DNA of 64,000 bases from Gracilaria domingensis (Eukaryota; Rhodophyta; Florideophyceae; Gracilariales; Gracilariaceae): assembly GCA_022539475.1 (NCBI GenBank), contig VCMS01000163.1, positions 1-64,000 on the forward strand. Direction: 5' to 3'. Under the pieces are notes generated by a model. That model had not been told where the DNA came from and did no database searches. It saw only the letters and a list, made by a program, of their open reading frames with translations. The translations under genes and the position numbers were made by a program. This document shows, piece by piece, positions 1 through 8,797 of the stretch (the stretch's first letter is position 1; each line of letters opens with the position of its first letter).

Positions 1-300
1 TGTCTGGGCCGGCCTGAGGTTTTCGTGTCCAGGGTGAGAGAAAGGTTTTCTGCAGAAGGGACTGAGTCGTGTTCAAGCAATCCCTCACCTCAACCATGAT
101 TTGCATTCATTATGAAAACAGATGTCGCAGCGCAGTTCATGGTTTTCACGCCTTCCTTGAACTGATTCCGGACAGATTACACAAAGATCTGTTCGGCGGA
201 AGAAGTTCCCGCCCTCAGGAACTTCGAAACTTCCCCACTTCTGTTATCTCCGTTAGGAGTTCCATTGATCGGTAGATTGAGAATCATCACCTTCTGGTGA
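1..300. other. Left edge, decayed coding or intergenic sequence
   Basis: No intact gene is visible. On the minus strand, short stretches still resemble ankyrin-repeat coding sequence trailing from the neighbouring gene, but the resemblance fades towards position 200. Confidence 0.4.
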
Positions 301-1290
301 CCCCGTTTCTGATGCGCTACTACGGAGTCTTACGATGCTTGTCCCGTGCAGCGACAATCCGCGCACGTCCTTGAGCAATGCTCTACAGTTTCTTCGCTTG
401 CGCTGTTTCGCAGCAAGTGCAGTGGCGTGAGCAATTTATCATGCGCTGGAGAAGGCTGCGCCCCTCGTCGAAGCAAGCGAGGCGAACATTTTGATTAAAC
501 CTGTGTAGCACGCGTTGCTGCAAAGGTATCCCTTTCATTATCCCAGCATCTACCAGATCAGCTCCGTTGGCATGCAGCAATTGCCATACTTACCTGCCTC
601 TCTCGACCAGCGCAATATCGAAGTGTGTGGCTTTGTCTTTGTTACTTTTACTCGCACCGCTCTTTATCAACAACCCAACAATTAAGTTCTAGCCGTCACC
701 GAGAAAGCAAGCACTTAGAAGAGCAGTCGAGTCCTGGGCTCCGATACAGTCGGCATCGACTCTTTGTTCCAAAGAGAGTGTAACGAATCAAAAATGTTGA
801 TGTTAGTGGCGAGCTGAATGGAGATACCCATGTCTCGTCGGGCAATGTACAATTTGCGCCTCTCGACGAAGCTCTGCAAGGGAAGTTTTTGTTTCCGTTA
901 GACGCTGCTAACAGAGAGCAGTGAACCGCTCCTATTAGCGAAGTCAGAGACGCTAGTTGTGGTGATAAGCATCCCAATAATTTTCTTGCGTTACCCAGGC
1001 GGGTGCGACACATCACAGGGTGAAGCCACCTGTACCTACCACCGTGAGGAACACTTTTCCACATTTCGCAACAGTGCTCCAGTAAACAATTCGTGCGACT
1101 TCTTCATGACATGTCACAAAGCAATGTGCAAGTGGGAGTGAAGCCCTCACGCGAACAACATTTGCATTTGCTCCTCCTTCTAAGAGTACACGAGTCATAT
1201 CTCCAGAACCGTTACTGCATGCCATGTGTAGGGGGGCCACGCCGTCATGGTTCGTCTTGTTTGCATCAGCGCCAAGCGCCAATAACTTGC
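300..1290 (-). pseudogene. Decayed 3' part of the ankyrin-repeat gene
   Basis: Ankyrin-type sequence continues downstream of 1266 but changes frame several times. Recognisable pieces are GVAPLHMACSNGSGDMTRVL near 1180-1250, LLIKSGASKSNKDKATHF near 620-690, LLHANGADLVDAG near 540-585 and LLTPLHLLRNSASEE near 390-440. At least four phase changes or stops separate them. The first change, near 1285, needs only one base. No convincing splice sites bracket the changes, so decay is likelier than introns. A sequencing artefact cannot be excluded for any single shift, but several in 1 kb argue against that. Confidence 0.6.
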
Positions 1291-3041
1291 GCGTGGGCTC
1301 GACTTGTTTCGATTACGCAATGATGTAGGAGAGTGTTTCCCGCATCAGATGGCAACTCGAGATCCAAAGCTTCCTGTCGTTCATCGGCATCCATAGTTTC
1401 AAGATGATCCAAAAGTATGCATAACTGGTCAAAATCCTTTCTGCCGAGGATAAGTCTGGTTGGTGTTAGAGCTGTATTGCGGTTCATGTTGATCTTGGCG
1501 CCATAGGACAAAAGCTTCCGTAGAACCTCCGTGCTTCCTGACTGGGCGCTAGCGAGTAGAATAGCTGTTTCTCTGTCCTCTGTTTGGGCGTTGAGATCGC
1601 AGCCTTTTCGGATAAGCACGTCAACTGCTTCAGAAGCTCCAAATCGTGCGGCGACATGCAGCGGATTCCAACCATCATCATCTACCGCATTGATGTCAAC
1701 ATCACAGTTATCAAGCAAATACTCGATGATGTCAACTCGAGAACCGCTCGTTTTCACAGCCTCGTGAAGAGCGGTCCAGTTCTCGATATCTTTGGCGTGA
1801 ATTCGAGCTCCAGCTTTGACTAGTAAGTCTAAGCACGGCAGGGAGTGATGCCTAATCGCCATAAAGACCGCTGTCTTTCCGCTGTCATTCATGTGCTCAA
1901 TTGAATCCTTGAACTCGTCCAAGCTCAACAAATACTTAAGAACTTTAGGACGATCGTTCGAACAAGCCAGATGGAGGAGGCTTGCACCTCGATCGCGATT
2001 GCTACGAGCTGGAGGTCGTGATGTCGACAACACGCGGAAAGACTCTCGAAAAACTGATTGCAACGCACGAAACACCTCCGCCGCGGGGTCATTGGCTTCT
2101 TGAGGTGCGCCACCGACTTCGCCCTCAGTAGTCCCACCTACCTGTTCGGAGTCCTCTGCTATGGTTTGACCAGAAGTTTCGACTGAAGTTCCAGTCGTCG
2201 ACTGTTCCGGGACTGGATAGTTGCACTCTCGTACCACATATTTCGTGATCGCTCTTATCTTCCTTTCTTCGTCTTTTGAATTTCCCTCCCCATGCTCTTC
2301 ATTCTCATTTGCAGTTGGTAACGAGTGCAGGTTTGATACAGCTTCCTCGCGACGAGCCGCAGCAAAATCGTGTTCTATAAGGAGTTTGACGCAACTTACA
2401 TGGCCTGCTTCGACAGCCAAGTGAACAGGGCGTCTCCCGTCATTGCCCCAAGCTTCAAAATCTGCGCTGCAGTTAAGCAGAGTTTTTAAGGACAAGTGAA
2501 GTCCCTTTGAAGCCGCGAATCGCAGGTAGGACCATGTGCAATTATCTGACTTATCAACCTTCCGGTTGGAGAAGGGCTCATCCAAGTTTGCGCCGGCCTT
2601 CGACAAAATTCGGATTGCTCGCGTATTCTGAAGCCTCACAGCCCTCGACAAAGGCGAAAGTCCTTCGGCATCTCTGACCGAAAAGATTCCCTCTGCTGGT
2701 ATCTCAAACTCCCCATCAGGAGTCAGCACTTTCTTTTCGGAACAACCAGCTAGCAACGAAACAATTACGTTAAGAATACGTGTATCAGGTTGTTCCGCGA
2801 CGTAGTGGAGAGGACTTTCTCCCAACCATCTTGAACGCGCGAGCGCTGCTCGATTTCTTGTGAAAGAATGTCGAACGTTGGAACTTTGCGAAAAGATAGA
2901 GTTCAGATCTGCGGCGGAGAGCGGTTTCAGCAAGAGAAGCGGGGAAACGGACTTGTCGAGGAAAGCTTCTCGGAGTTTGCGGGAGTCAGATTTGGCGACA
3001 GCCTCGAGGATGAGGGCATGTTTGCTGGGTTGGGCGCCCAT
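1266..3041 (-). CDS. Ankyrin-repeat protein, main open part
   Basis: This frame encodes 591 residues from the first ATG. Ankyrin repeats are scaffolds for protein binding. Repeats are visible through most of the protein, with motifs such as GRRPVHLAVEAGHVSCVKLL, GASLLHLACS, NWTALHEAV, GWNPLHVAARFG and ETAILLASAQSG. An acidic, serine- and glutamate-rich linker lies near residues 240-330. The open frame extends upstream of 3041 but only from a TTG, so the ATG at 3041 is preferred. It gives MGAQPSK, a good N-myristoylation signal (Gly2, Ser6), suggesting membrane attachment; that is inference. The frame ends at 1266, but ankyrin sequence resumes one base out of phase (ALGADANKTNHDGVAPLHMA), so this stop is probably not the ancestral end. 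No catalytic domain is seen. It could be a working shortened protein or the front of a decayed gene. Confidence 0.75.
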   Translation of the reverse strand: MGAQPSKHALILEAVAKSDSRKLREAFLDKSVSPLLLLKPLSAADLNSIFSQSSNVRHSFTRNRAALARSRWLGESPLHYVAEQPDTRILNVIVSLLAGCSEKKVLTPDGEFEIPAEGIFSVRDAEGLSPLSRAVRLQNTRAIRILSKAGANLDEPFSNRKVDKSDNCTWSYLRFAASKGLHLSLKTLLNCSADFEAWGNDGRRPVHLAVEAGHVSCVKLLIEHDFAAARREEAVSNLHSLPTANENEEHGEGNSKDEERKIRAITKYVVRECNYPVPEQSTTGTSVETSGQTIAEDSEQVGGTTEGEVGGAPQEANDPAAEVFRALQSVFRESFRVLSTSRPPARSNRDRGASLLHLACSNDRPKVLKYLLSLDEFKDSIEHMNDSGKTAVFMAIRHHSLPCLDLLVKAGARIHAKDIENWTALHEAVKTSGSRVDIIEYLLDNCDVDINAVDDDGWNPLHVAARFGASEAVDVLIRKGCDLNAQTEDRETAILLASAQSGSTEVLRKLLSYGAKINMNRNTALTPTRLILGRKDFDQLCILLDHLETMDADERQEALDLELPSDAGNTLLHHCVIETSRAHAQVIGAWR

Positions 3042-4650
3042 GGGAGCTGCGCGGGGAGGAAGAACAGGTGCATAGAATCGAGAACGGCACACGGTATATT
3101 GGGCACCATTATCACTCAAGTCCGTTGACGTTAAGGAAAATGGGGCACGAAATGATGATAATAGCCTCCACCTAGGCTTGTTCGGTTGAGCGAATTCAGT
3201 TTTGCGTCAAGTCACAGAAACGGGTTTAGCTCCATAGCAGGAATAACATTCTGGACAACTCAGTTCCCCAGAATGGTCGAGAATGGTTCAATTTTCGGGG
3301 CAAAGGCCTTCCATGCCATGGAAGGTACCAGAGAGCAGAGCTGGCACGCGTTTCATGCGGGCCTAGCAGAGAAGAAGCACAACCTTGCGATACGCAGGTC
3401 ATCATGCACGTATTTCACCACGAGAGAAAACGCCAATCGTGACGCCGCTTTGGTATTGAAACGTCATAGTTGTCCGCGGGTGTCGACGTGGGGGCCGGTG
3501 AGTACTGCAATAGCGTGGTGCAACACCCCATATTAGTACGCCCGACGGGACAGTTTCATAAAAAAGCTGTCCTTCCTCCAGACTTGAATAAAACTGGATT
3601 GCTGTCGTATTCCGTGTAGCATACTAGAGGATGTGCTACTCATACCGAGTGCCTCTCGTTGCTATTATTCCTGGTGTTACAACTCACGTTTTTGGTCCCA
3701 ACTCTCAAAGACAGTGGACCGTAAACGAGAGCCTCGGGCCTGTCTCTCGTAAGACAGGAAAAGTCAGGTGCAGCTATTGTAAATTCTGGTTGTATCGTAG
3801 AAGATATTCGACAGACCATAATCAAGGTGCCGAGGGTAGATACACCCCTCGTATGTATACATTCCTTCACGGTTTCCTTGTTATTGCACTGTGCATCATG
3901 CCATGATGAGCTTGCCATGATGGCATAACGAACGGAATAAAGACATTCATACTCCGAATGCTCTGTGGGGCATACCGACCATGCGCAAGCTCGGAGCCTT
4001 TTGAGCCAGACAACATCTTACGAATCCTTTCCCAGAAAGGTTTGGTGAACCAATGTCGAGGATCTATGCCGCGCAATGCTGGAGAGGCGGCCCTGACATC
4101 TAAACCGACGTTAATGGCCTAGCAAAGTAGCAGAAGCGCAGCTATGCTTTCGGTCACGTCGCCAGTGACATTGACCTGTTCGCCATCGAAAGACGGGCAC
4201 GTGAACCTACGCTGGGTAGGAGGACTAGCGCCGTTACCGAAGGTAAATCGATGCGTAACCTACACGCAGATCACGTTCAACAGCACACAAAGAATTTTAC
4301 CTACAAGGGGTAGAAACTTTTTGCACGTGATTTCTTGAAAATGGTTTTGTGTCTTGCAGACGTTTCTGTTGCAACTTGCGTGCTATTGCACATGACATAT
4401 CTTCTCGCATAACGAGATCGTTGTATTGCAACTCGGCGTCAGGACTCACAGCTACGGCAGTTAGTTGTTCATTTACTCCAAAAAGTGTTAACCACCGCAA
4501 TAAAGGCAGCAGCAGCATTTTTACCGAAAGCGAACAAGATGTGGCTCCATTCATTTCACCGCAACAAATAGGAAGATACCTAGGCCAGATAGCGTGCTTC
4601 AAATTTTGGATCGTCGCGTAGAAAGTTAGCGATTGTGAGATTGATCCATA
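3042..4650. other. Intergenic region, no gene recognised
   Basis: This stretch holds the promoter side of the ankyrin gene and the 3' side of the RRM gene. The open frames here are short, lack ATG starts or resemble nothing known. A small inverted repeat, CCTGTCT-6-AGACAGG, lies near 3738-3757. It resembles the core of the element found upstream of three organellar genes in this window, but no gene starts next to it. Confidence 0.5.
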
Positions 4651-5484
4651 TCAAAGACGGGAGTCTGGCGTTTGTGTGCCAGTGACATCAGCCACAGGGG
4701 CCTCCCCTTCACGACTGCCATTAGGCTGGCTCCTTCGTTTGATCTTCGACTTGGCTGCCGTCTTTCTTCCTGAGTGGGGTCTTGGTTTAGCCTCACTAAG
4801 CGATACGTCGCGACCGACAATGCTTGTCCCCTGCAAGCATTCGATGGCCCTAATTCCCGAGCGTCGACTCTGCATTTCAACAAAGGCATAACCCTTTGGC
4901 ATGCCTGCAGAGTCAGACGGCAGCTCGCAGTTGAGCACCGCGCCATAACCAGAGAAGGCACGATACAAATCCTCCTCAGTGGCGCGAAAGGACAAGTTTC
5001 CCACAAACACGTTAATGGGGCCGTCATCGACCTCCGGCTGCTGCTGCACACCCCTCGCAGCTATAAATGGATTGGTGCCATCGCCCTGCTCCGCAGCCCG
5101 CGCCAAAGCGGCATGGGCCTGTTCATCACCCCAAATAAGATCGTCCTCCGTGGCAAACCACTCATGCAAGCAAGCCGAACAGGCTACGACGCGCGCAACC
5201 CCCTCAAGCTCCTCCGGCTCGACGTGGTACACAGCCAGACACTGCACACACTGCAGAAAGGCATCCTGCGAGACAACGGCCACATTGGCGGGACGCGGCG
5301 TCACATGAGTGCGGCGCGGCAGATGGAAGAGGGGAAGGCCGGGGAGCACCGGCGGCGGCGCGCACAGAGGCAATGCGCGCCGTCTCCTCGCGCGGCTGAA
5401 GGCGGAGCGGAAGGCGCTTCGAGTAAGCGGCGGCGGCGCGGCAAACGACGGCGGCGCGGCAAACGAAGGCGGCGGCGGCGGCAT
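4651..5484 (-). CDS. Organelle-type RRM RNA-binding protein with zinc ribbon
   Basis: The protein has 277 residues from the first ATG; the longer frame starts only at a TTG. The N-terminus is proline- and arginine-rich (residues 1-60, RSAFSRARRRR), which suits an organelle transit peptide. A four-cysteine MJ0042-like zinc ribbon follows (CVQCLAVY to VACSACLHEW, about 70-105). One RRM comes next (about 155-230) with RNP2 (NVFVGNLSF) and RNP1 (KGYAFVEM). The basic tail is KTAAKSKIKRR. A role in RNA binding in mitochondria or plastids is inferred from the leader, the RRM and an upstream element shared with mitochondrial EF-Tu. The zinc ribbon joined to an RRM is unusual. Whether it goes to mitochondrion or plastid cannot be decided from sequence. 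Confidence 0.75.
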   Translation of the reverse strand: MPPPPPSFAAPPSFAAPPPLTRSAFRSAFSRARRRRALPLCAPPPVLPGLPLFHLPRRTHVTPRPANVAVVSQDAFLQCVQCLAVYHVEPEELEGVARVVACSACLHEWFATEDDLIWGDEQAHAALARAAEQGDGTNPFIAARGVQQQPEVDDGPINVFVGNLSFRATEEDLYRAFSGYGAVLNCELPSDSAGMPKGYAFVEMQSRRSGIRAIECLQGTSIVGRDVSLSEAKPRPHSGRKTAAKSKIKRRSQPNGSREGEAPVADVTGTQTPDSRL

Positions 5485-5633
5485 CGCGTCGTTTGTCGCC
5501 GCCGATGCGCGATGCTGCCGCGCTCGAGATGTGTATGACGAGATCGGGCCGCCATGGGCGCTTGTTGGGCTCGACAAGTGGCCACGCGGCTCTCGTGGCG
5601 GAGTTGCGGATCAATCACGCGCATTGGCGTTTC

Positions 5634-5672
5634 AGGGCCTGTCTTAACAAGCGTTGACGACGCGTTGTCGTT
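5634..5672 (-). promoter_or_regulatory. Upstream element shared with EF-Tu and, in part, EF-G2
   Basis: Read in the direction of the RRM gene, this stretch matches positions 16335-16371 upstream of EF-Tu at about 36 of 37 bases. The core is CAACGCTTGTTAAGACAG. It lies about 150-190 bp before the ATG at 5484, almost the same distance as in EF-Tu. It may be a promoter element or part of a 5' leader; the sequence alone does not say which. Confidence 0.6.
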
Positions 5673-5684
5673 AACGTTGATATC

Positions 5685-6054
5685 TTGAGTTTTTCAAGAA
5701 AGCCTGGCTGTAAATTGAACCACCTACTGCCCCGTTCCACTGAAAGGACCAATACCCTTCTCATTCTATTATGCACCTCTGTGCCTCGCCAAACCTCTGT
5801 GCCTCGTCAAAGTGCGTCACTGTCGGACGTAGCGCGTACTTATCGGTACGCTATATTCTGCGGTAAGCAGATTGCTCTTCGTCGACGGCGTAGATCATGT
5901 ACATTCCCGCTCTCCTTTTCCATGATCTCACCCAGCTCTTTTGCTGTGCTCTCCCATTAATCGAGAGGTACTCTTTTGAATCGTTGTCTGGTGATATAAG
6001 CGTTTCTCGCAATGATCATCGCTCTTGTGTCGAGTCGAACACGGCTCAACCACC
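5685..6054. other. Left flank of transposase, no gene
   Basis: A short tandem duplication of about 19 bp (ACCTCTGTGCCTCG core) lies at 5773-5810 and a small inverted repeat (GCGTAC-6-GTACGC) near 5829-5846. I could not match this flank to the right flank of the transposase to define terminal inverted repeats. Confidence 0.4.
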
Positions 6055-7332
6055 ATGGTTGCGTTCGTTGGATCGCACACAGCGAAGCGAAAATCTGTCC
6101 TCATGAGCAGCGCATTTGTTATTGAAGCGTTTACCCACTGTCTCAATGGCGTCCAAATCTTACTCAATAAGCACAGGGTCAAAAAACGACAACCGACTAT
6201 CATCAAACGATTATTAACCTACGAAACTCTCTCCGCCAATCTAAACTCTCGAGCGTTCAGAAACGTGTTTCGTATGACGCGGGATAACTTTGACGAACTT
6301 TTCGACAGAGTAGGTCATCGTCTTGTGAGAAACGTTGAAATGGGAGACAGATCGAAACGCCTCACAATTACTCCGAAGACGCGCTTAGCTATCACTTTGC
6401 GTATGCTGGCGGGTTCCACTTATGCTGACATAATGCTTTCTTTTCACGTAGGGCGCTCAACTGCCTACCATGTCTTTCATGACACTCGAATGGCGTTGAT
6501 GAACGAATTGAAACTACCAGGTCTTCCTAATTCTGTTGAAGGGCTAGAAGAGCTTTCGTTGGGCTTCAAGCACTCTCGAAAACGTTTGAGCCCTCTAACT
6601 GGTTGTGTTGGGGCAATCGATGGAATTGCTGTCCAAATGAAGAAACCTTCGTGTCCAAATGCTGCTGCATTTTATTGTCGTAAGAATTGCTACTCGCTTC
6701 CCGTTCAGGCTCTTGTGGATTCACGATACCGATTCATGGATGTCTCCATACGATGCGTGGGTTCTACGCATGACCAACTGGCCCATGTTGTTTCTAAGCT
6801 TGGGCGCTTTTTGGCTGAAAATAATCTTCAGGTGGAATACTGGATTGTTGGGGACGAAGCTTATGTCTGTACTAACAGCCTGATTTTTCCTATACCTATT
6901 TCGCAGATAAGAACGTGCTGGGAGGACGGGTTTAACTTTTATCTGTCTTCATTAAGAATTCATGTGGAACAGGCTTTCGGTATGCTGGTTGCCAGATGGC
7001 GGATTCTGAACTTTCTGGAGTTTTCTGTTAGTGTGAACTGTGAAATTGTCTCGGTATGCATGAAGCTTCATAACTTCTGCATCGAGAACAGATTATCTGG
7101 CTGCAAGGAAATTACTGAGGAAGAGGTTTGTGAACGCGTTCAAGATGTTCTTGCCTGGTATCAATGTTGTAAGGAGAGGCACGCGGACTGGGTATGTGTT
7201 GAGGAAGAAGAGGTTGAGGCAGATGGAGTTTTTGTTCTGTCCAAGAGGGACGCTTTAGTGGAAGTTATTGCGCAGAAGGGGCTAAAGCGTCCCATGCCTC
7301 GTGGTGCGCCATGTAACTTAAGTATTCTTTGA
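6055..7332 (+). mobile_element. PIF/Harbinger-like DNA transposase, apparently intact
   Basis: The open frame encodes 425 residues. The ATG at 6055 sits in a strong context (ACCACCATGG); the frame upstream opens only at a TTG. A helix-turn-helix-like segment (TPKTRLAITLRMLAGSTYAD, about 108-127) precedes a DDE_Tnp_4-type nuclease. First Asp: GAIDGIAVQMKKP. Second Asp: VGDEAYVC. Glu: HVEQAFGMLVARWRIL. These match the PIF/Harbinger superfamily. The enzyme would excise and reinsert its element, usually with a 3-bp target duplication. No terminal repeats and no second Myb-like ORF were found beside it, so the element's limits are unknown. It sits just upstream of the decayed TBL1-like gene and may have landed in its promoter. 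With no stops or frameshifts it looks young, or has been domesticated. Confidence 0.85.
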
Positions 7333-7719
7333 ATCTCCGGGCGTTGCTACCAATCACATGGTGGTCTCTAAGACTTTAAATAAGAATTGCACATTCCAAC
7401 AGTGCTCATGAGCCTCTCAGAAGAGGAGACCGAGTTATGGAAATCGTGTCTTGGTTGGTTTTCCGGCGCTTACATTTCATTCTTCGTTATGAGCAGCGCC
7501 GGTTTCACTTCGCACCTCGGTTTAACTGCGCTTTTTACTTGGCTCTTGTGTGGCATTCTGTTTTTGAAGACGCGCTCGCGTCTTTGCGTGCAGCTTCGTT
7601 GTGTTTTTCCTTGCGGTCAAGGTCGTTCTGAGTTGATCACATACACCCGTCCACCGGGGCGAATTCTGGGACTCAACATTTATCCACTCAGGTGGTCCAA
7701 GCTTTAGACTCACACTCCT
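7333..7719. other. Between transposase and TBL1-like pseudogene
   Basis: This should hold the right end of the transposon and the old TBL1 promoter. No terminal inverted repeat or open gene was recognised. Confidence 0.4.
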
Positions 7720-8797
7720 GTGAGCTCAGGTGAGATCAATGATCTAGCATTCCATTATTTGCAGCAGTCTGGTACGTTCAACAAACTGTTCCCTTTACGT
7801 TCAGGGTCCGCATCGAACGTGTACCTCTGCACCGCACAACAGCTCTGTGTACTTTTGTGCATTTGTACTCAACTTGTTCTCGCGGTGCACCACTGTTCCA
7901 CACTAACTCTACGTGTGTGTGTGTTCCTTTCTTATTTTCGTTCGTTTCTTCTACTTGATCCTATCTTTATAGGATACTTTCGGAGCGCTTTTGGCTTTCG
8001 GCTACGAGAGCCAAGTGAGCAGGACCAAAATCGATGGCTCTCAAATACCTCCAGGTGCTCTGATTTCCTTCATCCAACGCAGCGTACACTTTGTCGCAAT
8101 CGAAGATAGTCTCATGGACGAAAGTAAAGAAGGCACTCACGCCATGGACCGCGTCAGTTCTTTGCTTGACGTCCATCGTTTCCTATGCAATCAGGACTTT
8201 CAAGCCACGTCAGCAGGTCAATGTAATCAATGGAACCAGTGACAACGCCGTGATGATGGACCTAGACGACAAGAAACCCACGACAAACATTGACAAAGCA
8301 AAGGAATGTACCAATCGAACACGGATGTCCCACACTCAGAAGTTCTCAGCTTCAAAGGATATACATCAGAGGCGTGTGTCCGAGCATGGAACCCGCTTAC
8401 GTCCGTTCTGGCAGCATTTGCGAGAGACTCTACAGCTCGAATCTGGCCTACTTCTACCACTTTTCCAGCCCCCTCTTCAGCGTCAGCGTCAGTATCAGCG
8501 GCAGCAGCTGCACAGTCTTTGGTACTGCCTCATGCAGCCGAACTAACACGATCTAGCACCTTGAGCAAACATGTATCAAACGATGTCACCTCTTTAGATT
8601 GGATTCCAACTGGAACAATGCTTGCAACCGGTACATATGATGGGATTTCAAAAGTGTGCAGTGAGACTGGAGAATTAAGCAAAGCCTTCTGAGACATAGT
8701 GGACCACTGCTTTCGTTAAAGTGGAACAAGTCAGGTAATTATATTCTAATTGAGTCGGTTGATGGAACTGTTACGGTATGGAATAGACTCGGAGTGC
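7720..8797 (+). pseudogene. TBL1/Ebi-like LisH-WD40 gene, 5' half only, broken
   Basis: TBL1 proteins are WD40 subunits of NCoR/SMRT-HDAC3 type corepressor complexes. The LisH motif is clear (SSGEINDLAFHYLQQSG, 7720-7771), but the expected start codon reads GTG. An intron is visible at 7772-7972 (GTACGT donor, TTTATAG acceptor). The next exon continues the family sequence (FGYESQVSRTKIDGSQIPP, then GALISFIQRSVHFV) after a one-base frame change. WD1 (VLSFKGYTSEACVRAWNP, then DSTARIWP), WD2 (NDVTSLDWIPTGTMLATG) and WD3 (RHSGPLLSLKWNKSGNYIL) follow at about 8325-8790 with more frame changes. The remaining WD repeats are absent. The sequence runs straight into PA200-like coding sequence. Loss of the start, frameshifts and loss of the 3' half make this a pseudogene. 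Confidence 0.85.

Noticed and set aside
4297-4602. Minus-strand frame with a WD-like phrase (LTAVAVSPDAEL)
   Set aside because: No ATG, no further WD strands, and no splice partner found.
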